Positions 47,173 through 55,845 of a stretch of 64,000 nucleotides of DNA are shown one piece after another (position 1 is the stretch's first letter; each line of letters opens with the position of its first letter). Origin of the DNA: Pseudomonas sp. GD03858 (lineage in GTDB: Bacteria; Pseudomonadota; Gammaproteobacteria; Pseudomonadales; Pseudomonadaceae). The translations under genes and the position numbers were made by a program. The stretch covers positions 37,465 to 101,464 of the forward strand of contig NZ_JAOCDM010000006.1 of the NCBI RefSeq assembly GCF_029840925.1, given 5' to 3'. Below the pieces are notes generated by a model that was not told the origin of the DNA, ran no database searches, and saw only the letters and a program-made list of their open reading frames with translations.

Positions 47173-47496
47173 ATGCCCACCCGAGAATTGCGCCACACCC
47201 TACGCCAACTGCTGGCCCATGAGGTCAGCAACCCCGACGACAACCCGCACCTGTCCGGCGTACGCTTCTTCTGCGCCACCGATGAGCACACCCGCCAACT
47301 GATCGAACGTGTCGAACTGCTCGCCAGCGAGGCGCTCTTCGACGCCAAGGGGCATGCCATTCCCGCCCGCATGCGCGATGCCGCCATCGATGGCGTGCGC
47401 ATCAAGCAGAAGCGCAAGGACTGCGACGACGAAACGGTGATCCGCATCGCCCTGCCGGAAAAGGGCTACATCACCATCAGCACCGCCCGCCTCTGA
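47173..47496 (+). CDS. Hypothetical protein (107 aa)
   Basis: The product starts MPTRELRHTLRQLLAHEVSNP and contains DEHTRQLIERVELLASEALFDAKGHAIPARMRDAAIDGVRIK. It is soluble, with mixed charge, one cysteine early (FFCATDE) and one late (KDCDDE). No known domain is recognised. The longer frame reaches back to 46966, but the ATG at 47173 begins where protein-like composition starts. It is followed by a MocR gene on the same strand. Confidence 0.6.
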   Translation: MPTRELRHTLRQLLAHEVSNPDDNPHLSGVRFFCATDEHTRQLIERVELLASEALFDAKGHAIPARMRDAAIDGVRIKQKRKDCDDETVIRIALPEKGYITISTARL

Positions 47497-47617
47497 AATC
47501 CGCTCGCCCGTGCGAAAGACCCTGGTGCGCGAGTGCGGGCTTGTGACGCCGTCCCTTGCAGCTTTGCCGGCAAACCCCGAAGCTTTGACATCCCTTGCGC
47601 TTCGGACTGTCCTCCCG

Positions 47618-49051
47618 ATGGAACTGCACATCCGCCTCGAAGGCCGCAAAGGCCTCGCCGACCAGCTCTACCAGCAACTACGCGCCGGCATCGACAGCGG
47701 TCACCTGGCCGCCGGCACCCAACTGCCCCCCACCCGCCTGCTGGCCGAACAGCTCGGTGTGTCGCGCAAGACGGTGGCCGAGGCCTATTCACGCCTGACC
47801 TACGACAACCTGCTCAATGGCGTGGTCGGCCGCGGGACCTTCATTGCCCCGCGCCAACCCATCCGTAGCGATGCCAGCGAGGCCGTCCCGCTGGCCGCCG
47901 CCGATACCCTCGAACGCTGGCGCCAGCGCACCACGGTGCTGGGCCGGGGCGCGCTGGACGCGCCCTCGCGCTACGACTTCATCGGCGGCGCCTCGAGCAA
48001 GGCGCAGTTCCCCTATGACCAGTGGCGCAGTTGCATGAATTACGCCCTGCGCCGCAGCCAGCGGCACACTGAACGGCAATTCGCGGCCCAGGGCCTGCCG
48101 GAGCTGCGCGAAGCCATCGCCCACCACATCGCCTACACCCGAGGCGTGCAGTGCGAGGCTGGCGATGTGCTGGTGTGCAACGGCGCCCAACAGGCCCTGG
48201 ACCTGATCGCCCGGGTGCTGGTCGAGCCCGGCTGCAAGGTGGCCATGGAGGACCCCGGCTACCCACCGGCGCGCCAGCTGTTCCTGGCCTTGGGCGCACG
48301 GCTGCAGTCGGTGCCGGTGGACGACCAGGGCATGTGCGTGGAGCCCATCGAGGACGGCACGCGATTGATCTACGTGACGCCGTCGCATCAATTTCCACTG
48401 GGCATGCCCATGGCCGAGCCACGACGCCAGGCGCTGCTCGCGCGGGCCGCCGAGCTCGGCGCGCTGATCATCGAGGACGACTACGACTGCGAGTTCCGCT
48501 ACCAGGGCCCGGCCGCCGAGGCCCTGCAGCGCCTGGACCGACACGGGCTGGTGGCCTATGTCGGGACCTTCTCCAAGACCCTGCTGTCGGAGCTGCGCCT
48601 GGGCTATGCGGTGCTCCCCCCGGCAGTGCTGCAAGCCGCCTGCGTGGCCAAGCACCTGAGCGACTGGCATAGTCCGAGCCTGCATCAGTGGGCCTTGGCG
48701 CGGTTCATCAGCGAGGGTTACCTGAACAAGCACATCCGTCGCTGCCACGAGGTGTACAGCGCACGCCGCGAGCGGATCCTGAACCGGCTCGGCGGCGATC
48801 TCGCGCCCTGGTTCAACGCCGTGCCCGCCAGCGCCGGCTTCCACCTGAGCGCGCTGGCCACGCCCGGCGTCGATGTCGAACTGCTGATCCGCCTGGCGCG
48901 CAAGGTCGAGGTGGGCCTTTACTCACTGGCACCGTTCTTCAGCGAGGCCCCGGTACGCCCTGGGTTGGCGCTGGGCTTCGGCGCCATCGAGCTGCTGGAC
49001 ATCGACCCGGCCCTGGATCGCGTGCGCGACACCCTGCAGCAGCTCAGCTGA
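47618..49051 (+). CDS. MocR-type GntR regulator (PdxR-like)
   Basis: The 477-residue protein has a GntR winged helix (LYQQLRAGIDSGHLAAGTQLPPTRLLAEQLGVSRKTVAEAYSRL cut across residues 17-60) and a complete PLP domain with TPSHQFPLG, IIEDDYDCEFRY and the lysine K320 in GTFSKTLLSELRLGY. All catalytic-type residues are intact, unlike the MocR protein at 30213. Related PdxR proteins control vitamin B6 synthesis, but no pdx genes are adjacent. It converges on and slightly overlaps (8 bp) the MFS gene. Confidence 0.9.
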   Translation: MELHIRLEGRKGLADQLYQQLRAGIDSGHLAAGTQLPPTRLLAEQLGVSRKTVAEAYSRLTYDNLLNGVVGRGTFIAPRQPIRSDASEAVPLAAADTLERWRQRTTVLGRGALDAPSRYDFIGGASSKAQFPYDQWRSCMNYALRRSQRHTERQFAAQGLPELREAIAHHIAYTRGVQCEAGDVLVCNGAQQALDLIARVLVEPGCKVAMEDPGYPPARQLFLALGARLQSVPVDDQGMCVEPIEDGTRLIYVTPSHQFPLGMPMAEPRRQALLARAAELGALIIEDDYDCEFRYQGPAAEALQRLDRHGLVAYVGTFSKTLLSELRLGYAVLPPAVLQAACVAKHLSDWHSPSLHQWALARFISEGYLNKHIRRCHEVYSARRERILNRLGGDLAPWFNAVPASAGFHLSALATPGVDVELLIRLARKVEVGLYSLAPFFSEAPVRPGLALGFGAIELLDIDPALDRVRDTLQQLS

Positions 49052-50237
49052 GTGACGTCACCGATGGGGGCTCGGCACGGGCGATCGCCTGGGCGTAACC
49101 GCGCGGGGCGAAACGCGCGGTCACCAGCAGCATCGCCAGCACCGTGCAGGCCAGCAAGGTCCAGGAGGCCTGGAAGTCGCCGCTGACATCACGCAGCCAA
49201 CCGGTGATGTACGGCACGATCCCGGTGACGATGAAGCCCACGCCCTGAACGAATGCGGCCAGGCTTCCGGCCTCACCCGGTGCGCGCAGGTGCTCGAGGG
49301 TCAAGGTGAGACTCAGGCTGAAGCAGGCCCCCAGGCCCAGGCCGATCATCGCCACCCACAGGCCCATCGCGCTGGCCGGCGCCAGCAACAGGCCGAGGAA
49401 ACCGGCCAGTTGTATCAGCAGGGCCAGCCACAGGCCGGGACGGCGGTCGACCAGGCGGCGCAGCAGCAAGGGCAGGCCCAGGGCACCGGTAACCTGGAAG
49501 ATCGTCATCAGGCCGACCAGCTCACCGCCACCCTGGGCCGTGCCGCCATGCTCCAGGTGGTACGCCGGAAGCCAGGCCACCATGCTGGTGTAGCCGCCAT
49601 TGATCAGTCCGAAATACAGGGCCAGCAGCCAGGCGCGACGGTTGCCGAACCAGTGCCCGCCGCCGCCTCCCGCCAGGCTGGGGACCTCCTGCCGTGGGCG
49701 CAGGACAAGCCAGGCCAGCAGCGCCAGCAGCGCAGGCACCGCCCACAGGCCGAGGCCGGCCTGCCAGTGGCCGAAGTGCGCGGTAAGCGACGGACCGAGC
49801 ACAGCCGCCAAGCCGCCACCGCTCATCAGCGCCGCCGAATACAGCCCCATGGTCGCCGCCAGACGGCTGGGGAACCAACGGTTGACCAGCCCCGGCATCA
49901 TGCCTTGCACCACTGCCACGCCCAGGCCGGCGACCACCGCACTGGCGATCAGCGCCCAGGCGCTGTCCAGTTGCAGACGCCACACGCAAGCCAGGGCGAT
50001 GGCCGCAAGACCGGCGAGCATGCCACCGTGCTCGCTCAACCAGCGCCGCAGCCAAGGCTGCAGCAGCGGCACAAGGCCCATGCAAAGCACCGGCAACGCA
50101 GTCAGCAACGCGGCCTGCTGGTAGCCCAGCCCAGTGCTCTGGCGCATGGGTTCGAGCAACGGGCCGATGCTGGTGAGGATCGGCCGCAGGTTCAGTGCCA
50201 GCAACACCACCAGCAACAGGTTCAGTGTCGCCCTCAT
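49044..50237 (-). CDS. MFS transporter, CynX/NimT family
   Basis: The 397-residue protein has 12 membrane segments and the CynX-type start LLLVVLLALNLRPILTSIGPLLEPMR, with LVNRWFPSRLAATMGLYSAALMSGGGLAAVLGP in the middle. Family members export or import small molecules such as cyanate or 2-nitroimidazole. The start at 50237 overlaps the stop of the deaminase gene as ATGA, so the two are co-translated and may handle the same nucleobase-like compound. The substrate is not known. Confidence 0.88.
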   Translation of the reverse strand: MRATLNLLLVVLLALNLRPILTSIGPLLEPMRQSTGLGYQQAALLTALPVLCMGLVPLLQPWLRRWLSEHGGMLAGLAAIALACVWRLQLDSAWALIASAVVAGLGVAVVQGMMPGLVNRWFPSRLAATMGLYSAALMSGGGLAAVLGPSLTAHFGHWQAGLGLWAVPALLALLAWLVLRPRQEVPSLAGGGGGHWFGNRRAWLLALYFGLINGGYTSMVAWLPAYHLEHGGTAQGGGELVGLMTIFQVTGALGLPLLLRRLVDRRPGLWLALLIQLAGFLGLLLAPASAMGLWVAMIGLGLGACFSLSLTLTLEHLRAPGEAGSLAAFVQGVGFIVTGIVPYITGWLRDVSGDFQASWTLLACTVLAMLLVTARFAPRGYAQAIARAEPPSVTSLS

Positions 50238-50692
50238 GCCTGGCCGGCCTGCTGCCACTCGCGGTACAGGCCATCCTCGCCAGCCGGCTTGAGCGGACGC
50301 AGCGGCAAGCTCTGCTGCTGCGGCGCACGCGCCATCTGCGCATAGACCGCGGCGGTGGACAGCCCGTAGGGCTCGCCCTCGTCATTGTCATAGGCGAACC
50401 AGGCCCGCTCGATGCCACACAGGTGCATGGCTGCCAGGCACATCGGGCAGGGATGGCCGCTGGCGTAGATTTCCGCCCCTTCCAGACGCGCCCGCCCCAA
50501 GGTCCGAGCCGCTTGGCGAATCGCCTGCATCTCGGCATGGCTGGTTGGATCCTGGGTGCTGTGGATCTCGTTGACGGCACGGGCCACGACCTGTCCCTGG
50601 TACACCAGCACGGCACCGAACGGGCGACCGCCGGCGTGGATGTTGGCACGGGCCAGGTCGAGGGCTTCGCGCATGTAACGTTCGTCGGACAT
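50234..50692 (-). CDS. Nucleoside/guanine deaminase-like protein (CDA fold)
   Basis: The 152-residue cytidine-deaminase-fold protein has the zinc site HAEMQAIR (His and catalytic Glu) near residue 52 and PCPMCLAAMHLCG near 80. The pattern GGRPFGAVLV and the C-terminal region fit GuaD/TadA-like enzymes; deamination of guanine or a related base is likely. GGAGA precedes the start at 50692 at spacing 8. It is the first gene of a two-gene operon with the MFS transporter. Confidence 0.87.
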   Translation of the reverse strand: MSDERYMREALDLARANIHAGGRPFGAVLVYQGQVVARAVNEIHSTQDPTSHAEMQAIRQAARTLGRARLEGAEIYASGHPCPMCLAAMHLCGIERAWFAYDNDEGEPYGLSTAAVYAQMARAPQQQSLPLRPLKPAGEDGLYREWQQAGQA

Positions 50693-50885
50693 GAATCGGT
50701 TCTCCGCTAAAGACCGGCCCATTATCCCGGCTCGGCAGCCACGGCTGAAATGAAGAGATTGCATGCCCATCAGTGGCCAGCTGAATGAGCGATTGGCCTC
50801 CTGGCAAAGCGCGCGATTGGCTATTCGACCTGAGCTTGACTGGCGCTAAGGTGACGTCACTTCCCTATCCATCTGGAGCCACACC

Positions 50886-51323
50886 ATGCATGACCGTATC
50901 GAATGGGCCAAACACTCGCCGCAAGCCTACAAGGCCATGGTCGGTCTCGAACAGGCCCTGATCGCCTCGGGCCTGGAGCACTCGCTGCTGGAGCTGATCC
51001 GCCTGCGTGCCTCGCAGATCAATGGCTGCGCCTATTGCGTCAACATGCACGCCAACGATGCGCGCAAGGCCGGGGAAACCGAAGCCCGCCTGCAGACCTT
51101 GAGTGTGTGGCGCGAAACGCGTTATTTCAGCCCACGCGAGCGCGCCGCCCTGGCCTGGGTCGAAAGCCTGACACGCCTGCCCGAGCGTGGCGCGCCGCAG
51201 GATGAATATCAGGCGCTGCTTGAGCACTTCTCCAGCTCAGAGGTCGCCAACCTGACCCTGGCCATCGCCACCATCAATGCCTGGAACCGCTTCGGCGTCG
51301 GCTTTGCGATGGTGCCCGCTTAA
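50886..51323 (+). CDS. AhpD-like carboxymuconolactone decarboxylase family protein
   Basis: The 145-residue protein has the AhpD catalytic pattern CAYCVNMHANDARKAGE near residue 48, with the CxxC pair and the following His. It also has ELIRLRASQINGC before it. This branch acts as a thiol peroxidase or alkylhydroperoxidase-like enzyme, not as a decarboxylase. It is divergent from the deaminase operon and is followed at once by a 318-bp inverted-repeat element. Confidence 0.9.
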   Translation: MHDRIEWAKHSPQAYKAMVGLEQALIASGLEHSLLELIRLRASQINGCAYCVNMHANDARKAGETEARLQTLSVWRETRYFSPRERAALAWVESLTRLPERGAPQDEYQALLEHFSSSEVANLTLAIATINAWNRFGVGFAMVPA

Positions 51324-51338
51324 AGCCCATCCCTTTCA

Positions 51339-51656
51339 AGGTGTTCGCCGTTGGCCTTGCAGCGCCTATCAGATCGAGCGCCGCCCGCGCGGCGCATCGC
51401 GACGCAAGGCCGCTCCTACATCTGTTTCGGGCCAATTATTCCTGTGAAAGTACCGCTGCCCGCCTTGGTGCATGCCTCAAGTCAGGCGAGGCGCCAGCAG
51501 TGCCCGCCTTGATACCGCGTCGTACCAACAAGGCGGACCAGGCAATGGCGCAGGATGGACTGGCCCGAAACAAATGTAGGAGCGGCCTTGCGTCGCGATG
51601 CGCCGCGCGGGCGGCGCTCGATCTGATAGGCGCTGCAAGGCTCGCGGCGAACACCT
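51339..51656. repeat. 318-bp element with 96-bp inverted arms
   Basis: Arms 51339-51434 and 51561-51656 are inverted copies with only about four mismatches (two to three near the outer ends and one at ATCT/ATTT). Each contains the REP-like GACGCAAGGCCGCTCCTACA. The 126-bp centre has its own short inverted repeat CCGCCTTG/CAAGGCGG. No transposase is present. It may be a MITE-like or double-REP structure. Mirror-image reading frames on both strands result from the symmetry and are not genes. Confidence 0.88.
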
Positions 51657-51903
51657 CGCGGCCCTCACTCGGTCAATCGCCCCCAAGACCTTGAAAGGTC
51701 CGCGCCCAAAGCCCGTCAGCGGCACCTGCCAGCCCTCCATGCGACCCGCTGCCAGCCTTAGTTTTTTTAAGGTTCATGAGCACATATTTACTAATTTCTC
51801 GATCCCGGCCCGCCCCGCATCATCGCTCCAACAAGAACGCGTCGCCCCTTGCCGGCACGCACCCGGGCAACACCCGATGCCCCACCTTGCCTTGGAGTCA
51901 GTC
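51657..51903. other. Upstream region of the second NCS1 permease gene
   Basis: With the inverted-repeat element this makes a 580-bp gene-free stretch. A possible AT-rich promoter area is present at 51755-51800 (TTAGTTTTTTTAAGG..ATTTACTAATT). No GGTATACC operator like those of the first permease is found. Confidence 0.4.
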
Positions 51904-53316
51904 ATGACCAGCGCAGCCAATTCGGCCCCCCTCATCGAGAAACACACGATCGGCTACGTGCCGCCGCAAGACCGCCATGGAAAGGTAAGGGATCTGTTCA
52001 CACTGTGGTTCGGCGGCAACATCGCGCCCTTGCCCATCGTCACCGGCGCGCTGGGCGTGCAGCTATTCCATCTCAACCTCGTGTGGGGCATCGTCGCCAT
52101 CCTGGTCGGCCACCTGGTCGGCGGCGTGCTCATGGCGCTGCATTCGGCCCAGGGCCCGCAGATGGGCATCCCGCAGATGATCCAGAGCCGCGCCCAGTTC
52201 GGCTCGCTCGGCGCATTGCTGGTGGTGGTGATCGCCGGGGTGATGTACATCGGCTTCTTCGCCTCCAACATCGTCCTGGCGGGCAAGTCGCTGCATGGCG
52301 TGGTCGAGGCCGTGCCGGTACCGGTGGGCATCGTCATCGGCGCGCTGGGCTCGGGCATCATCGGCATCATCGGCTACCGCTTCATCCATGTGCTCAACCG
52401 CATCGGCACCTGGGTGCTGGGCATCGGTATCGTGGTCGGCTTCGGCTACATCTTCAGCCACGTGCAGAGCGACGACTTCCTCACCCGCGGCGGCTTCAAC
52501 CTGGCCGGCTGGCTGGCCACCGTGTCGCTGGCGGCGCTGTGGCAGATCGCCTTCGCCCCTTATGTGTCGGACTATTCGCGCTACCTGCCGGCCGACGTCA
52601 AGGTAAGTTCGACCTTCTGGACCACCTACCTGGGCTCGGCCCTGGGCTCGAGCCTGTCGTTCATCTTCGGCGCGGTCGCGGTGCTGGCGATCCCGGCCGG
52701 CATGGACACCATGGACGCGGTCAAGCTCGCCACCGGCACCCTCGGCCCATTGATGCTGGTGCTGTTCCTGCTCAGCGTGATCAGCCACAACGCGCTCAAC
52801 CTGTACGGCGCGGTGCTGTCGATCATCACCCTGGTGCAGACCTTCGCCTACCGCTGGATCCCCACCGCCAAGAGCCGCGCCGTGCTGTCGCTGATCGTGC
52901 TGGCCGCCTGCTGCGTGGTGGCGGTGTTCGCCTCGGCCGACTTCATCGGCCACTTCGTCGACATGGTCCTGGTGCTGCTGGTGGTGCTGGTGCCGTGGAC
53001 GGCGATCAACCTGATCGACTTCTATGTGATCCACAAGGGCGACTACGACATCGAGTCGATCTTCAAGGTCGACGGCGGCATCTACGGGCGCTACAACCCG
53101 CAGGCGCTGATCGCCTACGCGGTGGGCATCGCGGTGCAGATTCCGTTCATGAACACGCCGCTGTATGTCGGGCCGGTGTCGGCGCACATCAACGGCGCCG
53201 ACCTGTCGTGGCTGGTGGGGCTGGCGATCACCTCGCCGCTGTACTGGTGGCTGGCCAGCCGGGACAGCGCATATCGTCGTCGGCAGACAGGTGCGAAGCT
53301 GGCGGCCGGGATCTGA
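51904..53316 (+). CDS. NCS1-family nucleobase/cytosine permease, second copy
   Basis: The 470-residue protein has 12 membrane segments and is highly similar along its full length to the permease at 32136-33539. Shared parts include DRHGKVRDLFTLWFGGNIAPLPIVTGA, YVSDYSRYLPADVK and SVISHNALNLYGAVLSI, all cut here to short blocks. GGAG lies 7 nt before the start. No catabolic genes are next to it except the deaminase-MFS pair 1.2 kb away. Cytosine or a related base is the likely cargo. Confidence 0.92.
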   Translation: MTSAANSAPLIEKHTIGYVPPQDRHGKVRDLFTLWFGGNIAPLPIVTGALGVQLFHLNLVWGIVAILVGHLVGGVLMALHSAQGPQMGIPQMIQSRAQFGSLGALLVVVIAGVMYIGFFASNIVLAGKSLHGVVEAVPVPVGIVIGALGSGIIGIIGYRFIHVLNRIGTWVLGIGIVVGFGYIFSHVQSDDFLTRGGFNLAGWLATVSLAALWQIAFAPYVSDYSRYLPADVKVSSTFWTTYLGSALGSSLSFIFGAVAVLAIPAGMDTMDAVKLATGTLGPLMLVLFLLSVISHNALNLYGAVLSIITLVQTFAYRWIPTAKSRAVLSLIVLAACCVVAVFASADFIGHFVDMVLVLLVVLVPWTAINLIDFYVIHKGDYDIESIFKVDGGIYGRYNPQALIAYAVGIAVQIPFMNTPLYVGPVSAHINGADLSWLVGLAITSPLYWWLASRDSAYRRRQTGAKLAAGI

Positions 53317-53344
53317 CGCCAAGCAAGTGACTCGCCCCCGGAAG

Positions 53345-53363
53345 ACCCGCTATGGCGGGTTTT
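53345..53363 (+). terminator. Terminator after the second NCS1 permease
   Basis: ACCCGC-TATG-GCGGGT forms a 6-bp stem with a tetraloop, followed by TTTTC. It lies about 30 bp after the permease stop. Confidence 0.78.
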
Positions 53364-53470
53364 CTGCTGTCAGGCTATCGGGATCCATCCTACGACCACG
53401 TCCATCCGATCTGATTGAGATCCGCCCTCTGCATCGCCAGCATGCCTGCTCTCGCACAAGGAGTGCTTCC

Positions 53471-54823
53471 ATGCAAAAACTGCCAATCCCTGGCTTCACT
53501 CTCCCCCACATCAGTCGCAGGCTCATCGCCAGCATCGCTATCCCGGTCGTCGTCCTGGGCGGCGTCGCAACGCTGTTCAATCATGTGTTCTTCTACAACG
53601 AAGCGGGCCAGATGACCCACGTGCGCACGATCTTCGGCGAGGAGAAGGTGGTCGAGGACGTCGGCTACGCGACCCAATGGTTCGGCCGCAGCACGGTCTG
53701 GCGACGCACCATTGGCGTCCAGTCGGCCCTGCGGGTGGACAATCAGGAAGACAACCGCAGCGGACATCCCTCGGTAGTCCTGGAAAACCTGCCGATCGTG
53801 TTCCTCGGCAACGTAGACGCCAAGGCGGAATTCAGCACCCAGTTCCGCCTGCCTTCGGGCGATGCTTTCCTGAAGATTGCCCAGGAATACCGCACCCCCG
53901 ACAACTTCCTGCAACGCGCCCTGCTGCCCGCGGTCAAGGAAACCCTGCAGGCCACGGCTTCCTTGATGAGCGCCGATGACTACTACGCCGGCAACCGCAG
54001 TCATTTCGGCGCCGAATTCGAGAACCAGCTGCGCAACGGCCTGTACCTGACCAGTCGCAAGGAGATCCGCGTGCAGCGCGACAACCTGCCGGCACAGACC
54101 GCCATACTCCAGTCGGGCACCGACCAGGGCAGCTTCGGCGACAACTCCGCGACCCGCTTCGTCATCGAGAAGAAGCTCGACAAAGACGGCCAGGAACTGC
54201 GCAAGCAACAGCAGTTCCGCCTGTTCGGCGTCGAGGTCGTCGATGCCCGGGTGACGCACATCGACCCCAACCCCCAGTATCAGGAGCGCATGGTAAGGGT
54301 GCAGCAGGCCCTGGCCGAACTGGCCGTGGCCCGGCAGAACCGGCTCAAGGAAGAGGAAGAGAAAGAGCTGGTCTCGGCCCGCGGCGCCAAGGACGTCGAG
54401 GCCAAGCGCCAGGAAAGTCTGCGCCAGCAGATCGAACGCACCACGCAAGCCGAGACCGAGAAGCAGCTCACGCTGATCAATGCCGAACGGGAAAAACGCC
54501 AGGCCGAGATCGACAAGCAAACCGCCGAGCTGCTCCGTGACAAAGCCAAGGTCAATGCCGAGGCCACCAAGATCACCGCCGACGCGGAGGCCTATGCGCG
54601 AGAGGCCTCGCTCAAGGCCGACGGTGCCCTGCAGACCAAGCTCGATGCCCTGGTGCAGATCAACCGTGCCTGGGCCGACGCGGCGGCCCAGGCACCGGTG
54701 CCCAGCGTGATGATGGGAGGTACCGACGCGGGGCTTGGTCGTCAGGACGAAATGGCCAAACTGATGAGCGTGCTCGCGACCAAGGCGGCGAAGGATCTGG
54801 TGCTGGACCTCAAGACGCCCTGA
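53471..54823 (+). CDS. SPFH/band-7 domain membrane protein
   Basis: The 450-residue protein has one N-terminal membrane helix (residues 17-37). An SPFH-like domain follows (about 45-270, GEEKVVEDVGYATQWFG and QFRLFGVEVVDARVTHIDPNPQYQERM), then a long charged coiled coil (275-400) rich in E, K, R and A. SPFH proteins form oligomeric rings in membrane microdomains and often regulate proteases. AAGGAG precedes the start at spacing 7. It stands alone between terminators; no NfeD or FtsH-partner gene is adjacent. Confidence 0.87.
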   Translation: MQKLPIPGFTLPHISRRLIASIAIPVVVLGGVATLFNHVFFYNEAGQMTHVRTIFGEEKVVEDVGYATQWFGRSTVWRRTIGVQSALRVDNQEDNRSGHPSVVLENLPIVFLGNVDAKAEFSTQFRLPSGDAFLKIAQEYRTPDNFLQRALLPAVKETLQATASLMSADDYYAGNRSHFGAEFENQLRNGLYLTSRKEIRVQRDNLPAQTAILQSGTDQGSFGDNSATRFVIEKKLDKDGQELRKQQQFRLFGVEVVDARVTHIDPNPQYQERMVRVQQALAELAVARQNRLKEEEEKELVSARGAKDVEAKRQESLRQQIERTTQAETEKQLTLINAEREKRQAEIDKQTAELLRDKAKVNAEATKITADAEAYAREASLKADGALQTKLDALVQINRAWADAAAQAPVPSVMMGGTDAGLGRQDEMAKLMSVLATKAAKDLVLDLKTP

Positions 54824-54841
54824 GTAAACACCTGGCCACCG

Positions 54842-54887
54842 CGCCCCGCATTGGTACCTGAAGCTCTACCAATGCGGGGCGGTTTTT
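54842..54887 (+). terminator. Strong terminator after the SPFH gene
   Basis: CGCCCCGCATTGGTA (54842-54856) and TACCAATGCGGGGCG (54867-54881) form a perfect 15-bp stem with a 10-nt loop, followed by G and five T residues. The T-tract touches the stop codon of the convergent immunity-like gene. Confidence 0.92.
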
Positions 54888-55321
54888 CAGACCATTACCT
54901 CTCGGTCCTCGAAGATCATCATGACCTTGTAACCTTGACGAACGACGTTAGAAAAAACAGCACGCCCAGGCCAACAAGCGAGCAAGCAATAGCTACTTAA
55001 CTTCATGCTGCATCTCAAGCCATTCGGAAACTCATTACTGTCTTCAAGATCCAACCAACCGCGACGAAGCCCTAGGGATGGCCATATAAAAGCGAGACTC
55101 ATCGCACTCACGATTAGCATGCGCGACCTCAGCCTCGTCGTCCCCCAGAGAAGAACCTCATCGTCTAGACCTCGAGTCCGACCAAATGCACGACACATGA
55201 CATTGAATTGGCCTGAACACGCAATGTAGACATTGATGATGATTCCTATAGTCAGTAACAGAAAAGGGACAATTAGCAAGACAATCCTTAAGCTGACAGG
55301 CCATCCACTAAGGTCAATCAT
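54887..55321 (-). pseudogene. Second, frameshifted copy of the membrane immunity gene
   Basis: The open frame gives 144 residues starting MIDLSGWPVSLRIVLLIVPFLLL, clearly paralogous to the intact immunity protein upstream (MIDLS.WP..L, IA.S..F.VMC.A, LR.R.L.VSA, WP.L..R.G.LD, EFP..L). After about residue 112 the frame becomes unlike it (SSYCLLACWPGRAVFSN). A different frame there encodes the expected hydrophobic end AIACSLVGLGVLFFLTSFVK, stopping at 54919. An indel near 54980-55000 is therefore likely. The product might still work if the last helix is dispensable. The region is AT-rich compared with its neighbours. Confidence 0.72.
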
Positions 55322-55448
55322 AATTAACCTCATAGATCAACTCACCCATCCACTCCCCTACATCCGAGCCACCCTCGGCACCACCAAATTAGCCAGCACC
55401 AACGACTGCGATACCACATAGGGCTTTACCCCATACACCAAAGTTACA
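55314..55448 (-). pseudogene. Remnant of a duplicated toxin C-terminus
   Basis: In one frame the region reads CNFGVWGKALCGIAVVGAG, a stop (TAA at 55391-55389), then FGGAEGGSDVGEWMGELIYEVNYD and a stop at 55316-55314. This aligns with the C-terminus of the intact effector (CYFGPWGKAVCGIAMVGSG, then GGEISGEMIYEHVYD). It overlaps the start of the second immunity gene by 8 bp, just as the intact effector overlaps its immunity gene by 17 bp. It is a 44-codon relic without the PAAR part and with an in-frame stop. Confidence 0.8.
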
Positions 55449-55845
55449 CTGCACGTCTAAACTCCACAAAAATCACAATAAGTGACATCCACCCCATACC
55501 AATCGCCATACAACACATTGCTGCTCTCATACGTCTTTTGAGATAGGTCGGAAACTCGCGATAGTCTTGCGGATCCAGATCACCTTGCCGCATAGATAGC
55601 ACCGGCCACATCAGAACACCTGTTATTGCACTAACCGTCAAGGTTCTAAATTTTAAAGTAAAACCCCCTCCTCGCTTAAGCTCATCTAACAGACATTTAC
55701 TTCGCTGAAGGGCCGCACACATAACATCGAAGTGCCGCGAGATAGCGATGTGCACATGGATCGCCATACCTAATAGCATGATGAAGAAAGGTATCAGCAA
55801 TGAAGCAACTTTCAGCCCTGCCGGCCAGTCACTCAGATCGATCAT
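55444..55845 (-). CDS. Membrane immunity protein of the PAAR effector
   Basis: The 133-residue protein has three hydrophobic segments (about 10-34, 68-88 and 108-128) and starts MIDLSDWPAGLKVASLLIPFF. Its gene overlaps the end of the PAAR effector by 17 bp, a normal effector-immunity arrangement. The membrane location fits protection against a membrane-acting toxin. No known domain name is recognised; the role rests on position, topology and the existence of a duplicated copy next to a relic of the toxin end. Confidence 0.75.
   Translation of the reverse strand: MIDLSDWPAGLKVASLLIPFFIMLLGMAIHVHIAISRHFDVMCAALQRSKCLLDELKRGGGFTLKFRTLTVSAITGVLMWPVLSMRQGDLDPQDYREFPTYLKRRMRAAMCCMAIGMGWMSLIVIFVEFRRAV

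Noticed and set aside
51341..51694. Two similar small ORFs on opposite strands (51341-51694 plus, 51436-51654 minus)
   Set aside because: Their shared sequence arises because each begins in one arm of the 96-bp inverted repeat.
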